Below are positions 1 through 9,883 of a stretch of 64,000 bases of DNA, in pieces. Below the pieces are notes generated by a model that saw nothing but the letters and a program-made list of their open reading frames with translations, was not told the origin of the DNA and did not search any database. The position numbers and the translations under genes were made by a program. Each line of letters opens with the position of its first letter. The stretch's first letter is position 1. The stretch is from the NCBI RefSeq assembly GCF_027352905.1, contig NZ_DAIEIF010000013.1, forward strand, positions 62,001 to 126,000, read 5' to 3'. This DNA comes from Acidocella sp. Lineage in GTDB: Bacteria; Pseudomonadota; Alphaproteobacteria; Acetobacterales; Acetobacteraceae.

Positions 1-10
1 GCGAGCAGGG

Positions 11-598
11 TCACGCGAAATCAGCCGCCTCGGCAAATGTCAGGCGGGGCAGGCGGGGCGGCAATACCTCATCGGCGGCGGGATGGCCGAGATTGATGAG
101 AAAATTGGATTTCCAGCCCTTTTGAATGAAAAAGGCGCGATCGAGCCGGGCACGGTCAAACCCTGACATTGGCCCGGTAGCGAGTCCCGCCGCCCGCGCC
201 GCGAGCAGGAGATATGCCCCTTGAAGTGAGGAGTTGCGCATGGCGGTTTCCTCCGCCAGGTCGGGATTGCCGGTGAACCAAGGCTTCAGCTCGGCGGACG
301 GATAGAGTTCCGGCAATTTGAGATAGAAATGCGGATCGTAAGCGACGATAGCGGTGACCGGCGCCGCCATCACCGGCTCGATATTGCCGCCGGACAGGCA
401 GGGGCGCAGCGCCTCCTTACCCTCGGGGCTGCGGATGAACAGAAACCGCGCGGGCGAGCAGTTCCCCGAGGTCGGCCCGAGCTTCGCCAGATCATAGACC
501 GCGCGCAGCGTGTCCTCGGCGACCGGCGCGGGGCTGAAGCGGGCATGGGTGCGCGCCGCGCGGAACAAGATGTCCAGCGCCACCTCGTCCAGAACCAT
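11..598 (-). CDS. RutE/HadB-like nitroreductase family protein (malonic semialdehyde reductase type)
   Basis: 195 residues, the usual length of the RutE branch of the FMN-dependent nitroreductase fold. An N-terminal basic and phenylalanine segment (ARTHARFSP) precedes a TSGNCSPARF stretch that fits the FMN phosphate-binding region. The middle motif YLLLAARAAGLATGPMSGFD is typical of RutE, which reduces malonic semialdehyde to 3-hydroxypropionate in pyrimidine breakdown. No other rut genes are nearby, so the substrate here is inferred from family resemblance only and a general quinone or aldehyde reductase is possible. It lies 15 bases downstream of the nfuA-like gene on the same strand and is probably cotranscribed. 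Confidence 0.82.
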   Translation of the reverse strand: MVLDEVALDILFRAARTHARFSPAPVAEDTLRAVYDLAKLGPTSGNCSPARFLFIRSPEGKEALRPCLSGGNIEPVMAAPVTAIVAYDPHFYLKLPELYPSAELKPWFTGNPDLAEETAMRNSSLQGAYLLLAARAAGLATGPMSGFDRARLDRAFFIQKGWKSNFLINLGHPAADEVLPPRLPRLTFAEAADFA

Positions 599-613
599 CT
601 CGCCTCCTTCCGG

Positions 614-1168
614 TTACGCCGCCTGTGTAACCGAGGTGACCTCCGGAATATAGTGTTTCAGCATGGTCTCGATGCCATGCTTGAGTGTGGCGGTGGAGGA
701 GGGGCAGCCCGCGCAGGCGCCCTGCATTCGCAGTTGGACAACGCCGTCACGATATCCGCGGAAAATGATGTCGCCGCCATCGCCCGCCACGGCGGGGCGG
801 ATGCGGGTATCGAGCAAATCCTTGATTTGCGCGGCGATTTCCCGGTCAGCCGGGTCGACATCCTCCTCCACCAAGGCCACGCCCTCGCGCAGGATCGGCC
901 TGCCCGCCACAAGATGTTCCATCAAAAGTCCCAGCACCTGGGGTTTCAAGGCCGCCCAGGAGGCGTCCTCGCTTTTGGTGATGGTGATGAAATCCCCACC
1001 GAGAAAGACGCGGATGACGCCTTCAAGCCCGAACAGCGCCTCCGCCAGCGGGGAGATTAGCGCCGCGTCGGCGTCTGGGAAATCCGCCGTCTTGTCGCCT
1101 AATATAACTTGACCGGGGAGAAATTTGAGGGTGGCCGGGTTGGGTGTGGCTTCGGTTTCGATAAACAT
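614..1168 (-). CDS. NfuA-type Fe-S cluster scaffold/carrier protein
   Basis: 184 residues with the two-domain layout of alphaproteobacterial and mitochondrial Nfu. An N-terminal Nfu_N domain (about residues 1-88, starting FIETEATPNPATLKFLPG) is followed by a NifU C-terminal domain (about 105-184). The CxxC pair that holds the bridging 4Fe-4S cluster is visible as ACAGCPSS, with Cys152 and Cys155. The domain ahead of it keeps the RPAVAGDGGDI signature. The protein should act in the cytosol, passing clusters to apo-enzymes. It diverges from the dioxygenase gene at 1314. Confidence 0.93.
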   Translation of the reverse strand: MFIETEATPNPATLKFLPGQVILGDKTADFPDADAALISPLAEALFGLEGVIRVFLGGDFITITKSEDASWAALKPQVLGLLMEHLVAGRPILREGVALVEEDVDPADREIAAQIKDLLDTRIRPAVAGDGGDIIFRGYRDGVVQLRMQGACAGCPSSTATLKHGIETMLKHYIPEVTSVTQAA

Positions 1169-1313
1169 TGCCGTTCCTTATCCGCGAAAGCGAACTGAGT
1201 TTGTCCTGAATATTATCCGTAAATTGGCGGTTTTTGCTCTCCTGGCAAGGCCAGAATGACAAGGCCGGATTGCGCCGCTTGCTCCGCCGGACGAAGCCGC
1301 GCAGAATTCCGCT

Positions 1314-2096
1314 ATGCTGCCCACAGTTTTCATCAGCCATGGATCGCCCATGACCATCGCCGAGGATAGCCCGGCCCGGCGCTTTCTGGAAAGCCTGGGC
1401 GGGTTGCTTCCCCGGCCTGCGGCGATTCTCTCGGTCTCGGCCCATTGGGAAACCGAGGCGCCGATGGTGAGTGACCCGCCCGAAAACCAGACGATCCATG
1501 ATTTTTACGGCTTTCCCCAGCCGCTTTATGCTTTGCGCTACACTCCGCCCGTGGCGCATGGGCTGGCGGCGCGCGTGGCGGCGCTGCTGGCAGGGGCCGG
1601 GTTGCCCTGCAAAATGGATAAAACAAGAGGACTCGACCATGGCAGCTGGGTGCCGCTGATGCTGGCCTATCCCGCTGCCGAAATCCCAGTAATTCAACTC
1701 TCGGTCCAGACGCAGCTTGGTGCGGCGCATCATCTGGCGCTGGGCGCGGCGTTGGGGCCTCTGCGCGCGGAGAGCGTGCTCGTGCTCGGCACTGGCAGCT
1801 TCACCCATGACCTGCGCCGGTTCCGGGCCGGGCGGCTGGCGGCTGACGCGGCGGAAACGCCGGATGTAACCCAATTCAGCCAATGGATGGACGAGAAGAT
1901 CATGGCCGGGGATGTGGCGGCGCTCGCTTCGTATCGCCGCCTGGCTCCCTATGCCATGGCCCAGCACCCGAGCGAGGAACATTTGTTGCCGCTGCACGTG
2001 GCTCTGGCGGCGGCCGGGCCGGGCGCGCCAGCGCGCCGGCTTCACAGCTCGGTTGAGTATGGATTTCTTCGCATGGATGCCTATGCTTTCGGCTGA
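1314..2096 (+). CDS. DODA-type extradiol aromatic ring-opening dioxygenase family protein (YgiD-like)
   Basis: 260 residues matching the LigB/DODA family of bacterial YgiD proteins. The N-terminus has FISHGSPM, giving a metal-binding histidine. A further histidine sits in SVSAHWET (residues 42-49), and LDHGSWVPLMLAYP and GTGSFTHDLRRF carry the other conserved histidines. Family members are Zn- or Fe-dependent and cleave catechol-like rings such as L-DOPA; the natural substrate in bacteria is unclear. It is the only rightward gene between nfuA and kup, ending 11 bases before the convergent kup stop. Confidence 0.85.
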   Translation: MLPTVFISHGSPMTIAEDSPARRFLESLGGLLPRPAAILSVSAHWETEAPMVSDPPENQTIHDFYGFPQPLYALRYTPPVAHGLAARVAALLAGAGLPCKMDKTRGLDHGSWVPLMLAYPAAEIPVIQLSVQTQLGAAHHLALGAALGPLRAESVLVLGTGSFTHDLRRFRAGRLAADAAETPDVTQFSQWMDEKIMAGDVAALASYRRLAPYAMAQHPSEEHLLPLHVALAAAGPGAPARRLHSSVEYGFLRMDAYAFG

Positions 2097-2107
2097 TGCC
2101 GCAGGCG

Positions 2108-3988
2108 TCAGATGGCGATACGCACCCCGAGTTCGACTACGCGATCCGAGGGGATGCGGAAAAATTCCGTGGCGGAAATTGAATTGCGGGTCATGAACAG
2201 GAAAAGCCAGCGGCGGAGGAAACGCAGCTTGGGTACGGCCGCCGGCACGACCGTCTCCCGCCCGACGAAATAGCTCGTCTGCATCGGCTTGAATTCGATG
2301 CCTTGGGCATTGAGGCTCTCAAGCGCGCGCGGCACGTTGGGGCTCTCCATAAACCCATAATAGAGCGCAACTTTGTAGATGCCAGGCGCGGCTTGATCGA
2401 CCCGGACACGCTCGCCGGGCGCGGCCTGGGGGATGTCCAGGTTACGAACCGTGACGAAGAATACCTGCTCGTGCAGCACCTTATTGTGCTTGAGGTTATG
2501 AAGAAGCGCGTTGGGCACGAAATCCAGATTGCCGGTGAGAAATACCGCCGTGCCCGGAACCCGCACGATGCGCGACTGGGGCAGCCGCGCCAGGAAAGTG
2601 GAAAGTGGCAGGCTGTCCTGCTGCCATCGCGCCAGGAGAAGCTGGCGGCCGCGCCGCCAAGTTGTCATGATGAAGATGATGGACAGGCCGATAACCAGCG
2701 GTACCCAGCCGCCCTCGATGATTTTGAGGGAGTTGGCGGCGAAGAAGGCGAAGTCTACCAGACCGATCGCGCCGAACAGCGCAATGGTGGCGGGCCGGGA
2801 CCAGCCGAATTGCCGGCGGTAGACGAAGGCAGCGAGGGTGTTGTCACACAGGAAGGTGCCGGTGACGGCTATGCCATAGGCCGAGGCCAGGGCACCGGAT
2901 GATTTGAAGGCCAGCACGAGCAACAGAACACCTGCCGCGAGGATGGTGTTGACCTGCGGGACGTAAATCTGCCCTTGCTCCGTTTCGCTGGTATGGCGCA
3001 CCTCCATACGCGGCAGCAGGCCGAGTTGGACGCACATGCGAGAGACTGAAAAGGCTCCGGTGATGACCGCCTGGCTGGCGATGACTGTGGCAAATGTCGC
3101 CAGGATGATCAACGGCACCTGAAGAACATGGGGGGCGAGATGGTAAAACGGGTTGCTCGCGGCATGAGGATGGGCGATGACCAGGGCGCCCTGGCCGTAA
3201 TAATTGAGGAGGAGGCAGGGCAGCACAAAGAATACCCATGAGACGCGGATCGGCCGCCGGCCGAAATGGCTCATATCGGCATAGAGCGCTTCCGCCCCCG
3301 TCACCGCCAGCACCACAGCGCCCAAGGCGAGGAAGGCGATTTTCTCATGACGGGCAATGAAGGTAACGCCGAAATAAGGGTTGAGGGCGATGAGAACGCC
3401 AGGATGCTGGACGATCTGAGCCAGCCCCAGAAGGCCGAGGCAGAGAAACCAGAGCGCCATCACGGGGCCGAAGGCGCGCCCAACCTTGGCGGTGCCGTGG
3501 CGTTGCACCAGGAACAATCCGATGATGACGGCGATGGCGATGGGGAGCACCACCTCGCTCAGGCTGGGGGCGACGACTTCGATTCCCTCAACAGCTGAAA
3601 GAATAGAGACAGCGGGGGTGATGACACCGTCACCAAAGAATAATCCGGCGCCGATAATACCGATGAGACCTACCGCCCGGCGTGTCTGGTCGTTGCGGGC
3701 GACCCGGCTGGCCAGTGCCATGAGCGACAGCGTGCCGCCCTCGCCGTCATTATCCGCCCGCATGATAATGATGACGTATTTGATGGTGACGGTGATGGCG
3801 AGCGCCCAGGTGATGAGCGATATGATGCCCAGCACGTCTTCGGCCACCAGCTTCGGCCCGTTGAAATAAGAGATCGCGGTTTGCAGCGCGTAGAGCGGGC
3901 TGGTGCCGATATCGCCGTAAACGACGCCCAGGACGCCGATGAGAATGGCAGGCCGAAGTTTTTCGGCGTTGCCAGATTGCGTGCTCAT
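2108..3988 (-). CDS. kup: Kup-family low-affinity potassium uptake transporter
   Basis: 626 residues, the usual length for Kup (about 620-630). The N-terminus carries the family signature [15 protein letters not shown], followed by a series of about 12 hydrophobic segments up to about residue 440. A soluble C-terminal region starts after RRGRQLL and ends in VELGVRIAI, a typical Kup ending. It mediates K+ uptake, probably K+/H+ symport, across the inner membrane, which suits growth at low pH. It is monocistronic, with about 60 bases to the mltA stop behind its start. I see no riboswitch in the upstream gap. Confidence 0.96.
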   Translation of the reverse strand: MSTQSGNAEKLRPAILIGVLGVVYGDIGTSPLYALQTAISYFNGPKLVAEDVLGIISLITWALAITVTIKYVIIIMRADNDGEGGTLSLMALASRVARNDQTRRAVGLIGIIGAGLFFGDGVITPAVSILSAVEGIEVVAPSLSEVVLPIAIAVIIGLFLVQRHGTAKVGRAFGPVMALWFLCLGLLGLAQIVQHPGVLIALNPYFGVTFIARHEKIAFLALGAVVLAVTGAEALYADMSHFGRRPIRVSWVFFVLPCLLLNYYGQGALVIAHPHAASNPFYHLAPHVLQVPLIILATFATVIASQAVITGAFSVSRMCVQLGLLPRMEVRHTSETEQGQIYVPQVNTILAAGVLLLVLAFKSSGALASAYGIAVTGTFLCDNTLAAFVYRRQFGWSRPATIALFGAIGLVDFAFFAANSLKIIEGGWVPLVIGLSIIFIMTTWRRGRQLLLARWQQDSLPLSTFLARLPQSRIVRVPGTAVFLTGNLDFVPNALLHNLKHNKVLHEQVFFVTVRNLDIPQAAPGERVRVDQAAPGIYKVALYYGFMESPNVPRALESLNAQGIEFKPMQTSYFVGRETVVPAAVPKLRFLRRWLFLFMTRNSISATEFFRIPSDRVVELGVRIAI

Positions 3989-4052
3989 TGGGGGTTCCCT
4001 TCGCCTCCTTTGGCGGGCTGTAATGGTTTACCCCTGCGCCGACAAGCGGGAC

Positions 4053-5156
4053 TCAAGCGGCGGGCCTGGGTTGCCGGGGGAGCAATAAATAGAGCTGCCC
4101 CGGCTGGCGCATGGAGCCGGCAGTTTGTTCGGCATCCGGCCCGGCGCCAAAAAAAATATCGGCCCGGTTCGCGCCGCGAATGCCGCCGCCCGTATCCTGG
4201 GCGACAGTGAGGAGATTGAGCGGCGCCCCGGTCACCGGGTCGCTGGTGGCGACAAAAAGCGGCGCGCCCAGCGGCAGCACGGTTTTGTCCACCGCCGTTG
4301 ACCGCTCCGCCGTGAGTGGCGCGCCGAGTGTGCCGGGCGCTCCCTCATCCTCTGGCAAATAGCCGAGAGGGCGTAAATAAACATAGCGGGCGTTCTGCTC
4401 CATCACGTCCCGCGCCTGGTCTGGGTGCGAATTCAGCCAGGCCGAGATGCTTTGATAGCTGACATTGTCCGGCTGGAGCGCGCCCATTTGCACGAGAACC
4501 CGCCCGATTGGGGTGTAGGGCTGGCCATTCTGTCCATCGAAGCCGACCCGAAGGACGTTGCCGTTAGGCAGGACGATACGCCCGGCTCCCTGGATTTGCA
4601 GCATGAAGGCATCGACTGGGTTGGTGACATAGGCTGTGACCGGAGCTTGGCGGTTGAGGGCTCCCGCGTCGATGGCGGAGCGCGGCAAATTGGCGAGGGA
4701 GGCAATGGGCGGTTTGGCGAAGAGCGGTACGGTATAGCCCCGGCTTTCATTGCGGGAGCCCGGAACCTCCGGCTCGAAATAGCCGGTGACGAGCGCCTGG
4801 CCGGGAAGGGCATAGGCATCGAACCAGCTCTCAAAGAACTGGCGGGCGGCGGGCTGGTCGTTGGGGGCGATCGCCAGGGCGGCGGTGCAGGCGGGTTGCC
4901 ACAGCCCGGCCTGGCCCGCGCGCTCTTGCGCCAGGCCAGCGCCGCCGAGGGGTGTGTCCGGCGGCATGTGGAGAATGATTTTGCAACTGGTGACGAAGCT
5001 GCGCAGCGCGGCGGCGGCATCATCCTGCTGCCAGCCCGGCAGGCTGGCGATGGGGATTTCCCGCCCCGGAGGCGCGTTGGGGCCGTTTTCAGGCTGCTGG
5101 GTGGCGCAAGCGGCGAGTGCCAGGGCGGCGGCAAGCGCGAAAAGGCGGCGGCGCAT
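4053..5156 (-). CDS. mltA: Membrane-bound lytic murein transglycosylase A (MltA)
   Basis: 367 residues from the ATG at 5156, chosen because it begins a clear lipoprotein signal (RRRLFALAAALALAACA, lipobox LAAC) and lies 5 bases after the timA stop. The longer open frame runs upstream into timA. The MltA core follows: ALVTGYFEPEVPGS, IQGAGRIVLPNG, and the 3D domain near the C-terminus with NLLTVAQDTGGGIRGANRAD, where the catalytic aspartate lies. It cleaves peptidoglycan glycan strands to 1,6-anhydromuramyl products at the inner face of the outer membrane. The TimA-MltA neighbourhood is common in Alphaproteobacteria. Confidence 0.93.
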   Translation of the reverse strand: MRRRLFALAAALALAACATQQPENGPNAPPGREIPIASLPGWQQDDAAAALRSFVTSCKIILHMPPDTPLGGAGLAQERAGQAGLWQPACTAALAIAPNDQPAARQFFESWFDAYALPGQALVTGYFEPEVPGSRNESRGYTVPLFAKPPIASLANLPRSAIDAGALNRQAPVTAYVTNPVDAFMLQIQGAGRIVLPNGNVLRVGFDGQNGQPYTPIGRVLVQMGALQPDNVSYQSISAWLNSHPDQARDVMEQNARYVYLRPLGYLPEDEGAPGTLGAPLTAERSTAVDKTVLPLGAPLFVATSDPVTGAPLNLLTVAQDTGGGIRGANRADIFFGAGPDAEQTAGSMRQPGQLYLLLPRQPRPAA

Positions 5157-5161
5157 TGGCT

Positions 5162-5848
5162 TCAGCCGCTGCGCGCCGCGGATAGGCGCCAGACCGGGTC
5201 CGCGCCACGCAGATTGCGCTCGAAGGTCCACAGATCGGAGAGGTCAGTCTCTTCTTCGCTGCCGGGGATGGTGGAGCCGCTGGCATCCAGCCGGGCATGC
5301 TTCTGCGCTGAGACGAAACGCACCACGATGCCCGCGACGTCGCCGGCGATTTGCGCGTCCTCAATACCGGCGGAAAGAATGGATTTGATTTCGGTGCGCT
5401 GGCGTTCCCCCGCTGCCTCGCGCGCCGCGATAGCCGCCTCGAAGGTCTGGTAAACATGGGGGGAGAGCAGGGCTCGCAGGGTCGCCCGGTCGCCATCGGC
5501 GAAGGCGGTGACGATTTTGCGGAAATTTTCCTCCGCTTGGGCGAGAAATAACGGCGGATCGAATTGGGGATCGCGGTTGACGATTTGCATGAGACGCTGG
5601 CCGAGCTCCGAGCGCGGGTCCGGCACCGAACGGCCCGCGGGGGGGAGCGGCAATGCCTGCCCCTCGATGACCGGGGCCTGGGGCGCGGGATTCCTGCCCG
5701 GAGGCGCGGATACAGGCGGTTTTTCAAACCCGATGCGCTTGCCCAGAACCGAGCGCAGGCGGAGCGCGAGAAACACGGCTATGCCTGCGAGGATCACCAG
5801 TATGACGGGAAAGCCGCCGAGCGATTGGAGAATATTATCGGACACCAT
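5162..5848 (-). CDS. timA: Tim44/TimA-family membrane-anchored protein
   Basis: 228 residues. One N-terminal membrane helix (FPVILVILAGIAVFLALRL, about residues 13-31) is followed by a proline-rich linker (about 40-75) and a Tim44-like domain from about residue 78 to the end (FLAQAEENFRKIVTAFADGD; WTFERNLRGADPVWRL). Bacterial TimA resembles the C-terminal domain of mitochondrial Tim44 and has been reported at the inner membrane of Alphaproteobacteria; its client is not established. It lies directly upstream of mltA in one operon. Confidence 0.88.
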   Translation of the reverse strand: MVSDNILQSLGGFPVILVILAGIAVFLALRLRSVLGKRIGFEKPPVSAPPGRNPAPQAPVIEGQALPLPPAGRSVPDPRSELGQRLMQIVNRDPQFDPPLFLAQAEENFRKIVTAFADGDRATLRALLSPHVYQTFEAAIAAREAAGERQRTEIKSILSAGIEDAQIAGDVAGIVVRFVSAQKHARLDASGSTIPGSEEETDLSDLWTFERNLRGADPVWRLSAARSG

Positions 5849-5975
5849 TACCCTCTATGAGACCGCCACCATACTGGCGCGGCCCGGCGGCGCGGGCAAG
5901 CCGGAGTTGGCGGCGCCGCCGACATATGGTGCAATGGAGTGGCCCGCCAGGCTGGGCAGGATTAAAGGACCGTTC

Positions 5976-6530
5976 ATGTTTCTGCTCCGCCACGGGCAAA
6001 GTTATTTTAACTTGCACTTCACCGAGACGCGGCGCGACCCTGGAATTGAGGACCCCGAATTAACCCCGCTGGGCCATGAACAGGCGCGGGCGGCGGCGGC
6101 GGCGCTGGCTGACAAGGGCATTCGGCGCGTTATCGTCTCACCTTATACGCGGGCGCTGCAGACCGCCCAGCCTTTTATGGATCTGCCCGGCGTGACGATG
6201 GAAGTGATGCATGAGGTGCGGGAGCGCACCGCCTTTGCTTGCGATGTCGGCAGCGCCCCGGCTTTGCTGGCCGGGCGGTTTCCACAACATGAATTCGGGC
6301 ATTTGCCAGAGCGCTGGTGGCATGAGGGAGTCGAAAGCGAGGCCGCTGTCATCGCCCGCGCCGACGCGTTCCGGACCATGATGGCCGCCCGTAAGGATGA
6401 AGAACGGACCCTGCTGGTGAGCCATTGGGGTTTTATTCTGGCGATGACCGGCGAATCGCTGCAAAATGGCCAGTGGATGGATTTCGATCCGGCGCGAGGG
6501 CGGCCGGAACGGATCAGCTGGCGGCACTGA
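5976..6530 (+). CDS. Histidine phosphatase (phosphoglycerate mutase-like) family protein
   Basis: 184 residues starting MFLLRHGQSYFN, where RHG carries the catalytic histidine. The second histidine is in LLVSHWGFIL, and PYTRALQTAQPF supplies the usual arginine. The frame stays open far upstream, but the ATG at 5976 has an AAAGGA ribosome site about 6 bases before it and starts exactly at the family's first strand. An upstream in-frame ATG at 5934 has no such site. The substrate is unknown. The next gene starts 18 bases later, so the two are probably one operon. Confidence 0.9.
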   Translation: MFLLRHGQSYFNLHFTETRRDPGIEDPELTPLGHEQARAAAAALADKGIRRVIVSPYTRALQTAQPFMDLPGVTMEVMHEVRERTAFACDVGSAPALLAGRFPQHEFGHLPERWWHEGVESEAAVIARADAFRTMMAARKDEERTLLVSHWGFILAMTGESLQNGQWMDFDPARGRPERISWRH

Positions 6531-6548
6531 AGGAGAAGGGCGTCGCGC

Positions 6549-7316
6549 ATGGGATTGCTGCATCACGACGAGCCGCCCGCCTATGAAATCGAGCGGCCGG
6601 CGGGGGTCAGTCCATTTCTGCTGACCGCGGACCATGCCGGGCGGCTGATCCCCCGTATTCTGGGCGATCTAGGTTTGCCGGAGGCCGAGCGCGCGCGGCA
6701 TATCGCCTGGGATATTGGCATTGGCGGGGTGACGCGGCGGCTGAGCGAGGCGCTGGATGCCACGGCCATTTTGCAGAACTACTCCCGCCTGGTGGTGGAT
6801 TGCAACCGCCAGCCCGGCGTGGCGAGCGCCTTTCCCCAACTAAGCGAGGCGACGCCGGTGCCTGGAAATGCGGCGCTGGACAAGGTGGCGAAGGCAGCAC
6901 GGCTGGCTGCGATTTTCGACCCCTATCATGGCGCCATCCATAGGGTGATCGCGGCGCGGCCGCGCACGGTCTATGTGGCGATGCACAGCTTCACCCCGGT
7001 TTATTTGGGGCAAGCGCGCTCAATGGACATTGCCGTTCTATATAACCGCAATCCCCGTCTTTCCCGGGAATTGGCGGCGCTGTTGCGGGGTGAAGGCGGG
7101 CTTGTAGTGGCGGAAAACGCGCCCTACCGGGTAAGCGATGAAACGGATTACGGCGTGCCGGTCCATGCCGAGCGCGGCGGCCTCGATTACGTGGAAATCG
7201 AGATCCGCCAAGATCTCATCGCCGAGGCGGCGGGGCAGGAACAATGGGCCGAGCGGTTGGCACGGCTGCTTCCGGCGGCGCTGTCGCGGCTGGATGGGGG
7301 CAGGGTGATGGCATGA
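6549..7316 (+). CDS. N-formylglutamate amidohydrolase family protein
   Basis: 255 residues with the family pattern: FLLTADHAGRLIP (metal-binding Asp-His), HIAWDIGIGG, YSRLVVDCNR near residue 80, YHGAIHRVI, and VYVAMHSFTPVY. Family members hydrolyse N-formylglutamate to glutamate and formate at the end of histidine breakdown. No hut genes are present, and the family also includes enzymes of other N-acyl amino acids, so the substrate is uncertain. Its TGA stop overlaps the ATG of the following glycosyltransferase by 4 bases, which suggests translational coupling. Confidence 0.88.
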   Translation: MGLLHHDEPPAYEIERPAGVSPFLLTADHAGRLIPRILGDLGLPEAERARHIAWDIGIGGVTRRLSEALDATAILQNYSRLVVDCNRQPGVASAFPQLSEATPVPGNAALDKVAKAARLAAIFDPYHGAIHRVIAARPRTVYVAMHSFTPVYLGQARSMDIAVLYNRNPRLSRELAALLRGEGGLVVAENAPYRVSDETDYGVPVHAERGGLDYVEIEIRQDLIAEAAGQEQWAERLARLLPAALSRLDGGRVMA

Positions 7317-9859
7317 CCATGAAAAGACCGGGGCGCGAGAAAGCCGCTACCATGCCGGTGCGGAAGCCCGAGCGCAATTTACTATCCTTTCTCGACAGGG
7401 CCGAGGAGGGGGTTCTCAGTGGCTGGGCGGTGGATTTCGACAACCCGGCCGAAAGCCTCAAACTACGGGTGATCATCGATGACGTGATCACTGATGTACT
7501 GGATTGCGATCTGCGCCGCGAGGATAGCCGGCTTGTCAATCTCGCCAACGACAGGATTGGCTTTACCTACGAAATCCCGGCCCGGTTCCGCGACGGTGTG
7601 CATCACCGCCTGTGCTTCGCGACGCTGGACGGCGCGCTGATGCCCATAGGCTCCCGCGCGGGCGGCGCGGGGTTTGAATATAATTTCGTGCTCGAAGAGC
7701 CGGTGCGGTTGTTGGCCGTGGTGGATGGCTTGGTGGACGGGCTGATTCAGGGCTGGGCGCTGCGGGTGGATGACCGTGCGGGCACCAAGACGGGAGGCGT
7801 GCGCTTGCTGGCGATGCATGAAGGCCAGCCGGTGGCCGAGGTGCTGGCCGACCAGTTTCGAGGTGATGTCGCCGAGGCGCTCGGCGCGGATTCGGCGTGC
7901 GGCTTTGCTTTTGCCCTGCCGCCGGAATTGCGCTGCCGTGAAAGGCTGGAGATAAAAATATTTTCTCTGCCTGAACGTGAGGAGCTGAGCGGCAGCCCGC
8001 TGGAGATTACGTTTCCCGGCGATTCCGCGCGAGAGAAGATCGAGGCGCTGATCCGCCGAACCGATGAATTGTTCAGCTTCGCCTATCATCTGAAAAAGGA
8101 ACTCAAGGCGGCGATTCCGCGCGAGCGTTTTCTTCTTGCCGATTATTCCCGTTGGGCGCTGGAATCCCGCCAGCTGGCTCTGCCGCGCAGCCTAGCGCGT
8201 TATGGCAGGGCGGATGTGGGGGATACGCTGGTCTCACTGATCTGTCCCGTTTACCGGCCGGGTCTGGGTGATTTTCTTGCAGCGATTGATTCGGTACGGG
8301 CGCAGACCCACCCCAACTGGGAGTTACTGCTGGTGGACGATGCCAGCGGAGATAAGGCTTTGGCCGCAGTTTTGGAGGAGTTGGAGGGGGCGGAGCCGCG
8401 CATTCGGGTGATCCGGCGCGGGCGCAACGGCGGCATCGCCCGGGCGACAAATGACGGGCTCAAGGCGGCGCGGGGCGCTTTCATTGGATTTTTCGATCAT
8501 GATGATTTGCTGGAGCCAGAAGCTCTGAAAATCATGCTGCTGGCGCAGGCGGCGACGGGCGCGAAACTGCTTTATTCGGATGAGGACAAGGTTGAACGGG
8601 GCGGGGCTTTGAGCGAACCGCATTTCAAGCCCGATTTCAACTACCGTCTTCTTCTCGATATCAATTATATCTGCCATTTCGTGATGGTAGAGGCGGCGGC
8701 CTTGAGCAGGGTGGGAGCGCTGGATCCCAAACTGGACGGGGCCCAGGACCATGATCTGCTGTTGCGGCTGAGCGAGACATTGGAGCCGGAACAGATCCAT
8801 CACGTCGCCGAAATTCTTTATCATTGGCGCAAGACGGCGAGTTCAACCGCGGCGGCGGGAACTGGCGCCAAGCCGAAGGCGGCTCTGGCCGGGGCCAAGG
8901 CGGTAGCGGCGCATCTCGCCCGCCGGAGCCTGACCGCGACGGTAGAGCCGCGCGGCGGCCTAACTTGTTACCAAGTGGAATGGAAATTGCCGGCGGCGCA
9001 GATTAAAAAAACGGGCGTCACCATCCTCATTCCCTACCGCGACCATGTGGAGATGACAAGAGAATGCGTAGAGGCGATCCGCCAAAACACCAAAGGAGTG
9101 AATTACGAAATCCTTCTTCTCGATAACTGGTCCACTACGCCCGAGGCGGCGCGCTTTGCCTCCGCCCAGGCGAATATCCAGGGAACCAGGGTTTTGCATA
9201 TTGCCGAGCCGTTCAATTATTCCCGTATTAATAATATAGGCGTGAGCGAGGCACGCCAGGAATTTTTGCTGTTTATGAATAATGACGTGTTCGTGCGCGA
9301 ACCGGACTGGCTGCGGCGGATGCTGGATGAGATGCTGGCGGATGAGAAAATAGGGGCCGTGGGAGCCAAGCTGCTCTATCCGGACGGCACGGTGCAACAT
9401 GCCGGGGTGGTGCTGGGCGTGGGCGGGGTGGCCGACCACGCGTTTCGCGGTCTGGCACGCAACGCACCCGGATATATGGCGCATGCGATTACCGCGCAGG
9501 AGGTTTCCGCGGTGACGGCGGCATGTATGCTGGTGCGCAAGGCCGCATTTGACCAGGTGGGAAGGTTCGATGAAAAAGAGCTTTCCATAGCTTTTAACGA
9601 TGTGGATTTATGCGTGAAGCTGCGCCAGGCGGGGTGGAAGATCATTTACACACCAGATGCGGTGGCCGAGCATCGGGAGAGCATTAGCCGGGGCGACGAT
9701 TTCGACCAGGCGAAGCTGGCGCGGTTTATGTTCGAGAACGAGGTAATGCGGCAGCGCTACGCCGATGTGCTGCCGAACGATCCCTATTATAATCAACATT
9801 TTTCGCGCGAGGGCGGGGTTTACCGAGAGTTGCGATTGCTGCGCCTGGGCAAGGATTAG
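7313..9859 (+). CDS. Large two-domain family 2 glycosyltransferase
   Basis: 848 residues from the ATG at 7313, which overlaps the previous stop as ATGA and has GCAGGGTG ahead of it; the open frame continues upstream. The N-terminal ~280 residues are a non-catalytic region. A first GT-A domain starts at about residue 300 (LVSLICPVYRPGLGDFL, then FDHDDLLEPEALK as the metal-binding acidic motif). A second GT-A domain starts at about 560 (GVTILIPYRDHVEMTRECVE; FLLFMNNDVFV; FNDVDLCVKLRQAGW). This architecture is typical of cytoplasmic enzymes building O-antigen, rhamnan or capsule. The gmd-rmd pair 33 kb away could supply a sugar donor, but that link is only a suggestion. Confidence 0.9.
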   Translation: MTMKRPGREKAATMPVRKPERNLLSFLDRAEEGVLSGWAVDFDNPAESLKLRVIIDDVITDVLDCDLRREDSRLVNLANDRIGFTYEIPARFRDGVHHRLCFATLDGALMPIGSRAGGAGFEYNFVLEEPVRLLAVVDGLVDGLIQGWALRVDDRAGTKTGGVRLLAMHEGQPVAEVLADQFRGDVAEALGADSACGFAFALPPELRCRERLEIKIFSLPEREELSGSPLEITFPGDSAREKIEALIRRTDELFSFAYHLKKELKAAIPRERFLLADYSRWALESRQLALPRSLARYGRADVGDTLVSLICPVYRPGLGDFLAAIDSVRAQTHPNWELLLVDDASGDKALAAVLEELEGAEPRIRVIRRGRNGGIARATNDGLKAARGAFIGFFDHDDLLEPEALKIMLLAQAATGAKLLYSDEDKVERGGALSEPHFKPDFNYRLLLDINYICHFVMVEAAALSRVGALDPKLDGAQDHDLLLRLSETLEPEQIHHVAEILYHWRKTASSTAAAGTGAKPKAALAGAKAVAAHLARRSLTATVEPRGGLTCYQVEWKLPAAQIKKTGVTILIPYRDHVEMTRECVEAIRQNTKGVNYEILLLDNWSTTPEAARFASAQANIQGTRVLHIAEPFNYSRINNIGVSEARQEFLLFMNNDVFVREPDWLRRMLDEMLADEKIGAVGAKLLYPDGTVQHAGVVLGVGGVADHAFRGLARNAPGYMAHAITAQEVSAVTAACMLVRKAAFDQVGRFDEKELSIAFNDVDLCVKLRQAGWKIIYTPDAVAEHRESISRGDDFDQAKLARFMFENEVMRQRYADVLPNDPYYNQHFSREGGVYRELRLLRLGKD

Positions 9860-9883
9860 CCCAAACGCGCCGGCCGCTTAAAC

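Noticed and set aside
1023..2045. A 340-codon frame opposite the dioxygenase gene and extending into nfuA
   Set aside because: It crosses two well-supported genes and its product is Arg/His/Gln-rich without recognisable domains.
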